Part shown: positions 34,561 to 43,782 of the stretch, in pieces
Layout of the letters: each line of letters starts with the position of its first letter
How positions within the stretch are numbered: the stretch's first letter is position 1
DNA from: Anaerolineae bacterium
GTDB taxonomy: Bacteria > Chloroflexota > Anaerolineae > 4572-78 > J111
Direction: 5' to 3'
Assembly (NCBI GenBank): GCA_023151115.1
Contig: JAKLJP010000036.1
Coordinates: forward strand, 1 to 64,000
Length of the DNA: 64,000 bases
Notes under the pieces: generated by a model
What the model was told of the DNA's origin: nothing
Database searches by the model: none
The model's input: the letters and a program-made list of their open reading frames with translations, nothing else
Translations under genes and position numbers: made by a program

Positions 34561-35030
34561 TGATTCGCCCTGCTACTCCTGCCGACGCGGAAGCCGTCGG
34601 CCAATTGATGGCCGAATCCGCCGACTACCTGCGCAGCCTGGGCGATACCAGCGATTTTAGGTTTACCGCCGAAACCTATTTGCGCGACGGCTTTGGGCCG
34701 AACCCTGCTTTTTCCGGCCTCGTGGCGGTGGTGGATGGGGAGGTGGTGGGTCATTTGCTCTATCATTTTGGCTATGATACCGACCGGGCCATGCGTCTGC
34801 TGGGCGTGATTGATTTGATGGTGCGAGAGAACCGGCGCGGCGAGGGAATTGGCAAAGCCTTGATGTTCAAAGCCGCCCAAATTGGCCGTGAGGCCGGAGC
34901 CAGCGAACTGGTTTGGGCCGTCTACAAGCCCAACAAGCTGGCCGCCGAGTTTTACGAACGCCTGGGGGCGGAGTACATCGAAGACCTGCACTTTATGCGC
35001 TGGAAGATAAACGTGATGCGTGCTGCGTAA
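34557..35030 (+). CDS. GNAT-family N-acetyltransferase
   Basis: About 157 residues from ATG 34557, which overlaps the TGA of the saccharopine dehydrogenase gene (ATGATG; the second ATG is also possible). GNAT fold: IRPATPADAEAVGQLMAES, then GLVAVVDGEVVGHLLYHF, the acetyl-CoA motif VRENRRGEGIGKALMFKAA, and VYKPNKLAAEFYERLGAEY. Substrate unknown; coupling to saccharopine dehydrogenase suggests an amine or amino acid linked to lysine breakdown, which is inference. The last residues (INVMRAA) are encoded by a GCGTGAT-type repeat that continues past the stop. Confidence 0.88.
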   Translation: MMIRPATPADAEAVGQLMAESADYLRSLGDTSDFRFTAETYLRDGFGPNPAFSGLVAVVDGEVVGHLLYHFGYDTDRAMRLLGVIDLMVRENRRGEGIGKALMFKAAQIGREAGASELVWAVYKPNKLAAEFYERLGAEYIEDLHFMRWKINVMRAA

Positions 35031-35058
35031 AAAGTCACGTATCACGCATCACCGTTTA
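35008..35058. repeat. ACGTGAT/ATCACGC heptads and inverted repeat between two convergent genes
   Basis: Units ACGTGAT, GCGTGCT, GCGTAAA face ATCACGC and ATCACCG. The left part codes for the end of the GNAT protein and the right part touches the stop of the WYL regulator. It could act as a hairpin between the convergent genes. Confidence 0.65.
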
Positions 35059-36021
35059 TGATTGCTCCCCATAAAAAGCCACCACAGCCTGCGCCTGGCG
35101 AATGACCATTTCGCGCAGCTCCGGTGGTTCCAGTACCTCGACCTGCGGGCCGCAGCCTAAAAGGTAAACACAGGCTTCTTCAGCTACGTCAAACTGCATC
35201 GAGACTTTTTGCCAGCCGTCGGCTTCAGGCGGGCCAAGCGGCTCAATGCGGGCAAAACGAGCAATGGCTCGCAGCCAGGGCAGAATAGCTGGGTCAAGCC
35301 GAACTGTCACCGGGTAACGAGGCAGGTTCGCCACAAAGTCGGCCGACGACTGCGCCCAATAGCCCGCCAGGTCAAAATCGGGCGGACGGACAACCGGCTC
35401 ACCGGTCACAGTGGCCTCCTGCACTCGTGAAACACGGTAAGTCCGTACTTCCCCAGCCACGGCTCCCGCCAGATACCAAACACTGCCTTTAGCCACCAGG
35501 CCCAGCGGGTCAACCAAACGCGCTACACTTTCCCCTTCACCTCGTTGATAAATCAAGCGTAATTTCCGTTCCAGCCACAGCGCTTCTTGCAGAGTAGGCA
35601 GGGCCGACAAATCCTCCTTTGTTTGATGCCAGCCGGTCACATCAATATGTATCCGCTGGCGAATGTACTCGGCGTTGCGGCGCTGCATAGCCGGCAGCGA
35701 GGCCAGCAGTTTGATCACGGCAGCTTCGGCGGCTTTGTCCAGTCCCAAATCGGCCAGCACCTGGGCCGGCTGATTGAGGAAAAGAGCCTGCACCTCGGTC
35801 AAGTTGAGGCCGGTCAGGTTGGTTTGGTAATCTTCCAACAGCTCCCAGCCACCGCCCCGGCCACGTTCGGCCACCACCGGAATCCCCACCCCGCTCAGGG
35901 CATCCATATCGCGGTAAATCGTCCGCTCCGACACCTCCAGCCGTTCAGCTAATTCCCGCGCCGTTACCCGTCGGTTGACTTGTAAGGTTAGCATGATTGA
36001 AAGCAATCGGTCTGCTCGCAT
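35056..36021 (-). CDS. YafY-type transcriptional regulator (HTH plus WYL domain)
   Basis: About 321 residues. N-terminal winged helix-turn-helix (RVTARELAERLEVSERTIYR), then a middle region beginning LTGLNLTEVQALF, then the WYL domain with VDPLGLVAKGSVWYLAGAV and RTYRVSRVQEATV. WYL domains bind ligands, often nucleic acid or nucleotides, and such regulators usually act on their own or neighbouring genes. It is divergent from the PNPOx-fold gene, so that gene is a likely target. A palindromic element (36037-36141) lies between them. Cytoplasmic. Confidence 0.9.
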   Translation of the reverse strand: MRADRLLSIMLTLQVNRRVTARELAERLEVSERTIYRDMDALSGVGIPVVAERGRGGGWELLEDYQTNLTGLNLTEVQALFLNQPAQVLADLGLDKAAEAAVIKLLASLPAMQRRNAEYIRQRIHIDVTGWHQTKEDLSALPTLQEALWLERKLRLIYQRGEGESVARLVDPLGLVAKGSVWYLAGAVAGEVRTYRVSRVQEATVTGEPVVRPPDFDLAGYWAQSSADFVANLPRYPVTVRLDPAILPWLRAIARFARIEPLGPPEADGWQKVSMQFDVAEEACVYLLGCGPQVEVLEPPELREMVIRQAQAVVAFYGEQS

Positions 36022-36036
36022 TTAAAAATTCTCTCT

Positions 36037-36141
36037 ATACTAAGCGCACGCTAAAATTTCCGTAGGACGGCATCCCTATGCCGTCCGCTGACGCATGGGG
36101 ATGCGTCAGCGGACGGAAATTTTGAAATGCGTTGGGTATAT
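36037..36141. repeat. Palindromic element, complete, TATACYNAACGCA-type ends
   Basis: Ends TATACTAAGCGCA and TGCGTTGGGTATA, each followed inward by AAAATTTCCG or its inverse. The core has two stem-loops, GGACGGCATCCC/GCCGTCC and GACGCAT/ATGCGTC. It is the longest member of the family here. Confidence 0.9.
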
Positions 36142-36245
36142 AAGGAATAGAGTCTATCATAAATACATGACAAAAGCTGTCAAGAAACTTAAGGTATAAT
36201 AGGAAGGTTTATAAAATAAACGTTTCAGTTTAAAGGAGATAAAAG

Positions 36246-36755
36246 ATGTTAAATTCAACCCAATTATCAGGACAAAACAATTTAGTTCCTCAACCGGGCC
36301 GGCCTTATATACCAGACTACGGCATCCCCACCAGCATCGAAGGGACGCTGCCCTGGAATCACGTAGAGGAGCGGATGACAAAAGCGCGCAATTACTGGGT
36401 GGGAACAGTAGGACCAGAGGGGCGCCCCCACGTTGTACCGACCTGGGGTGTTTGGGTAGAAGGGGCTCTTTATTTCGGCGGTGGACCAGATACACGCTGG
36501 TCGCGCAATCTGGCAGCCAACCCGCACGTGGCAGTCCATCTGGAAAGCGGTGACGATGTGGTCATTTTGGAGGGGACAGTAGGGCGGATTACCGATCCAA
36601 CTCAGCCCTTCGTCGCCCGGATTGATGATGCTTATGAAGCTAAGTACCAGATGCGTCACGGTGTACCGTTCTGGGTATTAAGGCCGAGAGTAGCCTTCGC
36701 CTGGAGTCGCTTCCCCGATAATGCGACTCGCTGGCGTTTCGAGGCGGTGGAATGA
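36246..36755 (+). CDS. Pyridoxamine 5'-phosphate oxidase-fold protein
   Basis: About 169 residues with AAGGAG spaced well before the ATG and a TATAAT at 36195-36200 as a possible -10 (no good -35). The split-barrel flavin or F420 fold is recognisable: ERMTKARNYWVGTVGPEGRPHVVPTWGVW is the characteristic start, then LYFGGGPDTRWSRNLAANPHVAVHLESG. Proteins of this type are diverse; some are F420-dependent reductases and others bind FMN or haem. Reaction unknown. It is divergent from the WYL regulator and followed by a strong hairpin at 36775. Confidence 0.85.
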   Translation: MLNSTQLSGQNNLVPQPGRPYIPDYGIPTSIEGTLPWNHVEERMTKARNYWVGTVGPEGRPHVVPTWGVWVEGALYFGGGPDTRWSRNLAANPHVAVHLESGDDVVILEGTVGRITDPTQPFVARIDDAYEAKYQMRHGVPFWVLRPRVAFAWSRFPDNATRWRFEAVE

Positions 36756-36774
36756 ATTGAGGATTGTGGGAATG

Positions 36775-36800
36775 GGCGTCCAAAGCAAGCTTTGGACGCC
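36775..36800 (+). terminator. Strong hairpin after the PNPOx-fold gene
   Basis: Perfect 11-base stem GGCGTCCAAAG / CTTTGGACGCC with a CAAG loop, 20 bases after the stop, followed by ATTTCT. The T run is weak, so it may terminate or stabilise the transcript. Confidence 0.6.
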
Positions 36801-36842
36801 ATTTCTAACAAATATGCAACCCACCTGAACAATTTTATCTGA

Positions 36843-36871
36843 TGGCGGTCTGCCGTCCGCTGTCAGCGGTC
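36843..36871. repeat. Decayed fragment of the shared palindromic core
   Basis: GGCGGTCTGCCGTCCGCTG and TCAGCGGTCG match the core of the family but no ends remain. Confidence 0.4.
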
Positions 36872-36959
36872 GTATTTTCACACAGCCCATTTGTCATATC
36901 CCAAAAATTTAGTATGATTGTGCCCAACATGCGCCCGCCCCCAAAGGAGAGATCGAGCC

Positions 36960-37547
36960 ATGAAAGCCCTACTCAGATTTGCGCATTGGATTGACGGCTT
37001 GACCGAACGTGTCGGTGGGCTGGCTAACTGGATCGTCATCATTGTCGTTGTGGTGGGCTTTTATAATGTGGTGGCTCGCTACCTGGGCCGCTTTGTGGGC
37101 GTGCGTTTATCCTCCAACGTTTTTATCGAGCTACAGTGGTATCTCTTTTCGCTGATTTTTTTCTTTGGTTTTGCTTACATCCTCAAACATGGGGTCAACG
37201 TTCGGGTTGACTTTTTGTACTCCAACTGGAGCGACAAACAGAAAGCCTGGGTTGACTTCCTGGGCACGCTGCTCTTTCTCATTCCTCTGTGTCTCATCGG
37301 CATTTATGTAACCTACAATCCGGTCATGACCTCGTGGGGGCGGCTGCCTAACGGCAATTGGGGCACGTGGGAAATGTCGCCCGATCCTGAAGGTTTACCC
37401 CGCGCCCCCATCAAAACGATGATTATTGTGGCCTTTGCGTTATTGCTGTTACAAAGTGTGGCTCAAGCTATCAAACATTGGGCTGTGATTCAGGGCCGTA
37501 TCGAGATTGCCGACCAAATCAGAGCCGAAGTCGAAGGCATAGAGTAA
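36960..37547 (+). CDS. dctQ: TRAP transporter small permease (DctQ-like)
   Basis: About 195 residues from ATG 36960, preceded by AAAGGAG. Four membrane helices as in Dct[59 protein letters not shown] and the last near [24 protein letters not shown] and the conserved ELQWYLF segment fit the mannitol/chloroaromatic subtype. It forms the permease complex with DctM and takes substrate from a periplasmic binding protein, driven by an ion gradient. Its stop is 12 bases before the dctM start. Confidence 0.92.
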   Translation: MKALLRFAHWIDGLTERVGGLANWIVIIVVVVGFYNVVARYLGRFVGVRLSSNVFIELQWYLFSLIFFFGFAYILKHGVNVRVDFLYSNWSDKQKAWVDFLGTLLFLIPLCLIGIYVTYNPVMTSWGRLPNGNWGTWEMSPDPEGLPRAPIKTMIIVAFALLLLQSVAQAIKHWAVIQGRIEIADQIRAEVEGIE

Positions 37548-37559
37548 GGGAGGAAAGCG

Positions 37560-38894
37560 ATGGGGTATGAATGGTTAGCTTTGGCCATGTTTGCCGGTTT
37601 TGTCCTCATTTTAATGAGCGGCTATCCGGTGGCCTTTTCCTTTGCCGGAACCGCCATTGTCTTCGGCCTGATTGGGTTAGCGGTTGACGCCTTTGATCTC
37701 AGGCGGCTGCTGCTGCTGCCCAATGTCTGGTTTGGCACCATGTCTAACTTTACGCTGCTGGCCATTCCCTATTTCATCTTTCTGGGTTCGGTCTTGGAGA
37801 AATCGGGTTTGGCCGAAGAGTTGCTGGAAACAGTCGGCATTTTGCTGGGGCCGCTGCGAGGCGGATTGGCTCTCACCGTAGTGGTGGTGGGAACGCTTCT
37901 GGCGGCTACCACCGGCGTGGTGGCAGCGACCATTATCGTGATGGGCATGTTGACTTTGCCGGTAATGCTCCGCTATGGCTATGATAAGCAACTGGCTTCC
38001 GGGGTGATTGTGGCCTCCGGCACCCTGGCCCAGATGATCCCACCGAGTTTGGTGCTGGTCTTGTTGAGCGACCAAATTGGTGTTTCAGTCGGCGACCTCT
38101 TTTTGGGAGCGGTGATTCCCGGCTTGATGCTCTCCGGTGCTTACGGCCTGTATGTCCTGGTCGTTGCTTACCTCAAACCTCATACAGCGCCGGCTTTACC
38201 CCCTGAAGCTCGCACCTTGCACGGAATGCCGCTGTTTTTAAAAACACTCAAGGCGGTTTTTCCACCTATCCTTCTCATCCTGGCAGTGTTGGGCAGCATT
38301 TTCTTTGGGGTAGCTACTCCAACCGAAGCAGGCACGGTGGGCGCAGTGGGGGCCTGTCTGCTGGCCGCCCTGAACCGGAGATTAAGCTGGACTCTGATCA
38401 AAGATGCAGCCCACGCCACAGCGCGAGTGACCGCATTGGTAGTGATGATACTGTTCTGCGCTTCGCTGTTTAGCCTGGTCTTTGATGCGCTCGGTGGCAA
38501 ACGCTACATCACCGATTTACTGGTCAATATGCCCGGTGGACTGCTTGGGTTTTTGATCGTTAGCAATATTGTGGTTTTTCTGCTAGGCATTCCGCTGGAA
38601 TTTACCGAGATTTGTTTTATTGTCATGCCCCTCTTTGTGCCGGCGGCCACAGCCCTGGGGGTTGACCTGGTCTGGTTTGCCATTGTGATGGCCATCAATT
38701 TGCAAACAGCTTTTATCTCGCCTCCGGTTGGCTTTTCGCTGTTCTATTTACAAAGCGCCGCGCCCAAAGAGGTTAGTACGGCCGATATTCACCGCAGCGC
38801 GCTCCCCTTTATTGTTATCCAGATTATTGTTTTGTTTATTATAATTATGTACCCTCAAACCGTGCGCTGGCTGGTTGATCTCTCATTTAAGTAG
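37560..38894 (+). CDS. dctM: TRAP transporter large permease (DctM-like)
   Basis: About 444 residues, with GGGAGGAAAG just before the ATG. About twelve membrane segments with typical DctM stretches: [74 protein letters not shown] and [19 protein letters not shown]. It is the transport subunit, in the cytoplasmic membrane. It is followed by a bidirectional terminator and, facing it on the other strand, the binding protein gene. Confidence 0.95.
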   Translation: MGYEWLALAMFAGFVLILMSGYPVAFSFAGTAIVFGLIGLAVDAFDLRRLLLLPNVWFGTMSNFTLLAIPYFIFLGSVLEKSGLAEELLETVGILLGPLRGGLALTVVVVGTLLAATTGVVAATIIVMGMLTLPVMLRYGYDKQLASGVIVASGTLAQMIPPSLVLVLLSDQIGVSVGDLFLGAVIPGLMLSGAYGLYVLVVAYLKPHTAPALPPEARTLHGMPLFLKTLKAVFPPILLILAVLGSIFFGVATPTEAGTVGAVGACLLAALNRRLSWTLIKDAAHATARVTALVVMILFCASLFSLVFDALGGKRYITDLLVNMPGGLLGFLIVSNIVVFLLGIPLEFTEICFIVMPLFVPAATALGVDLVWFAIVMAINLQTAFISPPVGFSLFYLQSAAPKEVSTADIHRSALPFIVIQIIVLFIIIMYPQTVRWLVDLSFK

Positions 38895-38960
38895 GAGGAC
38901 GGCCTTGCACCCACCCCACCAGGCACGCCCCTCTACATTGCGAAGATATTTAAACAAAAT

Positions 38961-38988
38961 AAAAACCCCGGCTAGAGCCGGGGTTTTT
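38961..38988. terminator. Bidirectional rho-independent terminator
   Basis: Twelve-base perfect stem (AAAAACCCCGGC / GCCGGGGTTTTT) with a TAGA loop. A and T runs on both sides let it serve dctM from the left and the binding protein gene from the right. Confidence 0.95.
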
Positions 38989-38994
38989 GGGTTG

Positions 38995-40137
38995 TTACGA
39001 GGTGGTGGCAGCAAGTTTGCCGTGGATAAAACGGGCCATTCCGCCTTCGTTAATATCGTGCCAGGCGTAAATGCCATCGCGGAAGATCTTCCACTCGTCA
39101 TAAACTGTTTTGAAATCGGCATCGGTAGCGGCCAATTCATCAAACAATTCAAAAGAGGCTTCTTCTGCGGCGGTCATAATTTCATCACTATAGGGTGTCA
39201 GGGTTACATCCCCTGTTTCTAACAAGCGTTTAAGGGCTTCGTTGTTACGAGCATCGTAGCGAGCCAGCATGGTCATATTGGCCTGATAGGCGGCTGTTTC
39301 GACGGCGGCTTTATAAACCTCGGGCAGGGCTTCCCACTCGGCCAGGTTGATTTGCACTTCCAGGCTTGGGCCTGGCTCCCACCAGCCCGGATAGTAATAG
39401 AAGCCGGTGGCCTTGTGCAACCCCAACTTCTCATCATCGTAGGGGCCAACCCATTCGGCGGCATCAATGGCCCCGGTTTGCAAAGCCTGGAAGATTTCAC
39501 CGCCGGGCAACGTTTGGACCGTCACCCCTAATTTTGTCATGACCTGGCCGCCCAACCCCGGAATACGCATCTTTAACCCTTCCAGATCGGCTACGGTGCT
39601 GATTTCTTTGCGGAACCAACCGCCCATCTGGACTCCGGTATTGCCGGCCGGAAATTGGATCACCCCGAATTTTTCGGCGTACAATTCCTGTAGCATAGCC
39701 AACCCACCACCTTCATACAGCCATGCATTTTGTTGCTGAGCATTCAAACCAAAAGGCAGAGCCGTTCCAAAGGCAGTGATGGGGCTTTTACCCACATAAT
39801 AGTAAGAGGCCGTGTGACCGCACGGAACCGCGCCCTGCTCGACCACATTGAGCACTTCCAGGCCCGGCGCAATCTCGCCGGCAGCCCGTGGGGTAATCAC
39901 AAACTTCCCACTGGTCAAAGCCGCCAAAGCTTCCGCAAACACCGTCGCCCCACCGAAAATCGTATCGAGGGCCACCGGCCAACTGGTGGCCATATCCCAC
40001 TCGATCACGGGCAGGTCCGCATCCTGAGCCGAAGCAACAATATCGGCGGCTCTGGGGTGAGCCAAAAAACTGGCAGCACCGGCCACCCCGGCAATGGACG
40101 CCTTCTTCAGAAAATCTCTGCGATGAAACTTTTCCAT
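38995..40137 (-). CDS. dctP: TRAP transporter substrate-binding protein, TakP/DctP-like, Tat-exported
   Basis: About 380 residues from ATG 40137 with AAGGAGGAAAG upstream. The N-terminus carries a Tat signal ([10 protein letters not shown]6-R7, then an alanine-rich stretch). The mature part follows the TakP-like subtype: [72 protein letters not shown]. TakP of Rhodobacter binds 2-oxoacids such as pyruvate; the same ligand class is plausible here. It is separated from dctQM by convergent orientation and the shared terminator, so its level is set independently. Confidence 0.92.
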   Translation of the reverse strand: MEKFHRRDFLKKASIAGVAGAASFLAHPRAADIVASAQDADLPVIEWDMATSWPVALDTIFGGATVFAEALAALTSGKFVITPRAAGEIAPGLEVLNVVEQGAVPCGHTASYYYVGKSPITAFGTALPFGLNAQQQNAWLYEGGGLAMLQELYAEKFGVIQFPAGNTGVQMGGWFRKEISTVADLEGLKMRIPGLGGQVMTKLGVTVQTLPGGEIFQALQTGAIDAAEWVGPYDDEKLGLHKATGFYYYPGWWEPGPSLEVQINLAEWEALPEVYKAAVETAAYQANMTMLARYDARNNEALKRLLETGDVTLTPYSDEIMTAAEEASFELFDELAATDADFKTVYDEWKIFRDGIYAWHDINEGGMARFIHGKLAATTS

Positions 40138-40252
40138 ACTTTCCTCCTTGTTAATTAAACGACTTTGTTTTAGGATATAGCCTGCACGCCTCAATTATAA
40201 CACATAAAATTTTTGAATGACAAAAAATATTTTACTTTTCAAAGGAGCAACA

Positions 40253-41302
40253 ATGATAAACCTTCAAGCAGCCCTTGAACGCCTGCCGCGCTTCCCGTTG
40301 GCCCAGTTGCCCACCCCCTTGCAGCGCGCCCCCCGGCTGTCGGAAGCGCTGGGCGGGCCAACTATCTATTTCAAGCGCGACGACCTGACCGGCATGCCCC
40401 TCGGCGGCAATAAGACCCGCATGTTCGAGTATGTTTTGCCGCGCGCCCTGGCCGCCGGAGCCGACTGCGTGGTGGCCGGAGCCGCGATTCAATCCAACTA
40501 CTGCCGCCAACTCACCGCTGCCTGCGCTCAGGCGGGCCTGGAGGTTCATTTGGTGCTGCGCTCCGTTCGGCCCGATGTGGAACAGACCCCGCAGGGAAAT
40601 TTTCTGCTCGACCTGTTGATGGGCGCGCATGTCTACCTGGTGGAAAATATAGGCTGGCCAGAACAGATCGAAAAAATTTACCAGTTGGCCGACGAACTGC
40701 GCGCTCAGGGCCGCCAGCCCTACGTCGCCCGTGCGGCCAACCAGGCCGATATTGGCCTCGACGCCGCCGCCTATACCCACTGCGCGCTGGAACTGCACCG
40801 GCAGTTGGCCGAGCAAAATATTAAACCGGATTATCTCTATGTGGCCGCCGCCGATACCACCCAGGGCGGACTGCTGTTGGGAGCCAAAGCGATGGGCGAA
40901 AGCTACAAAATTGTGGGGGTAAATCCTCTGGGGCGGTCTGCCTTTGGCGGTCCCCCCGCCACCGAATTGATTCTGCATTCGGCCCACAAAGCTGCCGAAG
41001 AGTTGGGACTATCCATAGAAATAAACCCTGCTGATGTTATCAGCCACGACGATTATGTGGGCCAGGGCTACGCCGCACCTACTCCCGCCGGTCTGGAAGC
41101 AATTCGCCTTGTCGCCTCAACCGAGGGGATTTTGCTGGACCCAGTTTACACCGGCAAAGCTATGGCCGGGTTGATTGACCATATCAAACAGGGTTTGCTG
41201 AAACCTGGGGACACAGTTATTTTTCTGCATACAGGCGGTTACCTGGCCTTGTTTGCTTACCAGCACTATTTTGATTTTCAAGGCCGGATTACCCGCTTAT
41301 GA
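40253..41302 (+). CDS. PLP-dependent D-cysteine desulfhydrase / ACC deaminase-like enzyme
   Basis: About 349 residues from ATG 40253, with AAAGGAG upstream. Type II PLP fold: FPLAQLPTPLQRAPRLSEAL, then YFKRDDLTGMPLGGNKTR with the PLP lysine K54, AAIQSNYCRQLTAACAQAG, GVNPLGRSAFG and DPVYTGKAMAGLIDHI. D-cysteine desulfhydrase releases pyruvate, ammonia and sulfide; ACC deaminase opens the cyclopropane ring of ACC. The sequence is closer to the desulfhydrase group, but this is not settled. It is divergent from the TRAP binding protein gene. Pyruvate as product and a 2-oxoacid transporter nearby could be related, though this is inference. A palindromic element and a terminator follow. Confidence 0.85.
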   Translation: MINLQAALERLPRFPLAQLPTPLQRAPRLSEALGGPTIYFKRDDLTGMPLGGNKTRMFEYVLPRALAAGADCVVAGAAIQSNYCRQLTAACAQAGLEVHLVLRSVRPDVEQTPQGNFLLDLLMGAHVYLVENIGWPEQIEKIYQLADELRAQGRQPYVARAANQADIGLDAAAYTHCALELHRQLAEQNIKPDYLYVAAADTTQGGLLLGAKAMGESYKIVGVNPLGRSAFGGPPATELILHSAHKAAEELGLSIEINPADVISHDDYVGQGYAAPTPAGLEAIRLVASTEGILLDPVYTGKAMAGLIDHIKQGLLKPGDTVIFLHTGGYLALFAYQHYFDFQGRITRL

Positions 41303-41308
41303 ATACTC

Positions 41309-41399
41309 AGTGGATCCAAATTTCCCGTAGGGGGCATCTCTATGCCGTCTGCTGACGCCTAAGGATGCGCCAGCTATGGTGAACAATTGGATCTACTGA
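41309..41399. repeat. Palindromic element, shared core, CAGTRGATCC ends
   Basis: Ends CAGTGGATCCAAATTTC and AATTGGATCTACTG, core GGGGGCATCTCTATGCC and GACGCC...GGATGCG. Begins seven bases after the desulfhydrase stop and is close in sequence to the element at 26843. Confidence 0.9.
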
Positions 41400-41426
41400 T
41401 ACTTGATAAACCTGTCATCCCCGTTA

Positions 41427-41453
41427 GAGCTATCGAAAGATAGCTCTTTTTTG
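41427..41453 (+). terminator. Rho-independent terminator of the desulfhydrase gene
   Basis: Nine-base perfect stem (AGAGCTATC / GATAGCTCT), GAAA loop, then a run of T. Lies beyond the palindromic element. Confidence 0.95.
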
Positions 41454-41545
41454 TTTTGGCGAACCACCCAAATGGGTATGGGGGTAACAACAGGAGGTTG
41501 TTAGAATCATAACCAAGGATCAAGAATAATTGATGAGGAGTTCCC

Positions 41546-42121
41546 ATGAAAACCATCGTAGGTTTATTTGAAAATGAGCAAAACGCCGATGCTGCCATTC
41601 GCGAACTACAGCGAGATGGCTTTGATCGCAACCGTTTTGGCGTGATTACCCAAAACCGGGTGATGCAAAAAGTAAACCGGGAAGAAGAAATACAAGAAGG
41701 CCCCATTCAGGCCGAGAGTAAATTAGGTCCGGCCGGTGGGGCAACCGTTGGTGGACTGACCGGCCTCCTGTTTGGCCTGGGGGCGCTGCTGATCCCCGGC
41801 ATTGGACCGGTGGTTGCCACCGGAGCCATTGCAGCGGCCGTGGGTGGTGCCGGGATAGGGGCAGCCGCGGGCGGACTGCTGGGGGCCTTGACCAGCCAGG
41901 GTATTACCGAAGAGGGGGCAGATTTTTACGCCGAAGGCATCAAACGGGGCGGCGTTTTAGTCATCGTCGAGGCCGAGGAGTCCCACGTCCCCTTGGTCAA
42001 AGAGGTGATGCAAAAGCATGGCGTGGTCGAAATTTCCGCCCGGCGCAAGGACTGGCAGGCCGCCGGCTGGACCGGCTACAACGAAGCCGTCACCCCCGAT
42101 GAAAATTACCCCAGACTTTAA
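41546..42121 (+). CDS. General stress protein (YflT/17M-like) with glycine-rich hydrophobic core
   Basis: About 191 residues, with GAGGAG before the ATG. N-terminal domain KTIVGLFENEQNADAAIREL is typical of the heat-induced stress protein 17M/YflT group. A middle stretch is very rich in glycine and alanine (GGLTGLLFGLGALLIPGIGP and AAAVGGAGIGAAAGGLLGAL) and may associate with the membrane. A second ferredoxin-like half ends KHGVVEISARRKDWQAAGW. The physiological role of this family is not well known. It is a single-gene unit between a terminator and a gene-poor stretch. Confidence 0.75.
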   Translation: MKTIVGLFENEQNADAAIRELQRDGFDRNRFGVITQNRVMQKVNREEEIQEGPIQAESKLGPAGGATVGGLTGLLFGLGALLIPGIGPVVATGAIAAAVGGAGIGAAAGGLLGALTSQGITEEGADFYAEGIKRGGVLVIVEAEESHVPLVKEVMQKHGVVEISARRKDWQAAGWTGYNEAVTPDENYPRL

Positions 42122-42420
42122 CGGAAAGTTTTATCTCGTTCCCAAATTTTGGTAATGTCCCTTGCTGCTCTTCAATCTTTGAGAGGTACAATGGGCAAAT
42201 TTCACAATTGGATTTGAAGGGGGCGTATCGAGAAAGAAAGTCTGAGTCTCCGGGGTCGATGCAACAGGGCAAATTCCACAGGTGGATTTTACTGGATCCT
42301 TATATTAGTGGTTTTTTGCAGTAACCCCTTAAGCAGGCTGAATTCACTTTGCCAAACGATAAAATGAGTTACTGCAATGCAAATACTCAAAATTGCATTA
42401 GAAAAAATGAAAATTAAAAG
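42122..42420. other. Intergenic region with degenerate direct repeats and an inverted repeat
   Basis: No gene seen. Two similar 23-base stretches, GGGCAAATTTCACAATTGG and GGGCAAATTCCACAGGTGG, each followed by ATTT, occur near 42194 and 42268. A perfect 10-base inverted repeat TTGCAGTAAC / GTTACTGCAA has arms at 42316-42325 and 42368-42377. Either could be regulatory, but nothing proves it. Confidence 0.45.
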
Positions 42421-43626
42421 TTACAAAAGCGCAGGCAGGAATCCGCCAACAAATGCATCGCCAAGACCCACCGTGGTGGCATTTGATGATTCAACATGGG
42501 CGACCGGTACACAACATATTTTATGGTCCAGCAGCTTGTTTAAGGCCTCAGCAAATAGTGCCCCCTCCTGGTTGGGGGAAAGAGTTTCAATTTCTTTGTA
42601 ATTTTCTACGGTGAAATCATCTCCATAACAGAAGCGCGTCGTGGCCATAGTGATGCCCCCCTTGAGGGCTGTCGAAAAAGTCGCTGCACTTTCGCCATAG
42701 GCCAACGCCCAATATCTGGAATGGACCACGATAACCGGGACAGGGATGAGTTTTTGCAGATCCGCCAATGCTTCTTTGATTTGAAAGACATTGAGCAAAT
42801 CCACCCTTCTACCAAGCTGGGTTTGAAGTTCATCCTCATTGAGGCTGACAATATTAATCCTTCTGGCTAAAGTATAAAAAATCAATTGACGAAACCTTGG
42901 CTCATAATAGCCTGCATCCTCATAGTAAACCAGGGCATTTTGGGGAAGCTTTGCCATGATTCTTAAAAGAGATGCCAGCCTCTCGGTCAGGAGGGCCTCA
43001 CTCTTCATGGCATTAAAGCCTGAAAGCAAAAATACCTGTGCCTCTGTGATCAGGTTAGAAAAATCCTCATTCAGATTCATGGCGATATTGTCATCATCAT
43101 GATGGTAGATAATACGGTTGGCCTGGCTGGCGCAGATATCAATATCACCGGCTGTCACCCGGCTACCTTTGCCAAATTGCACAATCAAGTGCGGATGCAA
43201 GCTGTCTTTGGTATTGCTGCAAACATAGGGGCTGTCCGGCGGAATGAGGCGACGGACATCGTCGTTGATGGTGACAAGGTGAAGCGCCGAGGTATAGCCC
43301 AGTTTCCGCATGGCTACCGCCGCGCGCACCGGCGTCCCGCCCAGCGTGATCTTTTTTTCAAAATGCTGCGAAAAATCCTCAAGGATGGCAGATGAGGTGA
43401 CAATTCGTTCGCCGCCGGTTCCCGACTTTAAAAAACTCAGGATCGAGATAACCAAATCTCGTTCATCAGGGATAACCCTGTTGATATCCTCTACGGGATG
43501 CGCAGCACTATCCAACTCGTGATTATGGATGTCATATTGGCTAATCAGGGTTTCAATAACCTTAGAATTCCAGACAATCTCATAATCAATGTTGTCACCG
43601 AAGCCCAGGGCAATTCTTTCTTTCAT
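42421..43626 (-). CDS. ADP-dependent phosphofructokinase/glucokinase-like sugar kinase
   Basis: About 401 residues. Ribokinase-fold kinase with features of the ADP-PFK/GK family: GFGDNIDYEIVWNSKVI near the start, LGGTPVRAAVAMRKLGY, IVSLNEDELQTQLG, and C-terminal TVGLGDAFVGGFLPALL in which D390 should be the catalytic base. Archaeal relatives use ADP as phosphate donor; the donor here is unproven, and a PfkB-like ATP enzyme remains possible. It is last in the sugar operon, after the class II aldolase, which suggests it phosphorylates the sugar phosphate that the aldolase cleaves. A palindromic element separates the two genes. Confidence 0.72.
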   Translation of the reverse strand: MKERIALGFGDNIDYEIVWNSKVIETLISQYDIHNHELDSAAHPVEDINRVIPDERDLVISILSFLKSGTGGERIVTSSAILEDFSQHFEKKITLGGTPVRAAVAMRKLGYTSALHLVTINDDVRRLIPPDSPYVCSNTKDSLHPHLIVQFGKGSRVTAGDIDICASQANRIIYHHDDDNIAMNLNEDFSNLITEAQVFLLSGFNAMKSEALLTERLASLLRIMAKLPQNALVYYEDAGYYEPRFRQLIFYTLARRINIVSLNEDELQTQLGRRVDLLNVFQIKEALADLQKLIPVPVIVVHSRYWALAYGESAATFSTALKGGITMATTRFCYGDDFTVENYKEIETLSPNQEGALFAEALNKLLDHKICCVPVAHVESSNATTVGLGDAFVGGFLPALL

Positions 43627-43643
43627 AAATCGTAACTGCCCGG

Positions 43644-43745
43644 CATGTCATTTCGACCGGAGGGAGAAATCCCCAACTCCGTACTTTTAACTGTTGCGCC
43701 CTGGGGATTTCTCGCTCCTTCGTCGCTCGAAAGGACATAAGCCTG
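43644..43745. repeat. TGTCATTT-type palindromic element, copy 2 of 3
   Basis: Starts CATGTCATTTCGACCGG, then GGGAGAAATCCCC; the right arm GGGGATTTCTCG and CGAAAGGACAT closes it. It lies between the aldolase and kinase genes of the sugar operon. Confidence 0.9.
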
Positions 43746-43782
43746 AGTAGTAGCCATAAATCAACCTTTTTCACGCTTTTGG

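Noticed and set aside
34467..35045. 192-residue minus-strand open frame
   Set aside because: Antisense to the GNAT gene, which has the clear acetyl-CoA motif.
40232..40987. 251-residue minus-strand open frame
   Set aside because: Antisense to the PLP enzyme with its intact lysine motif.
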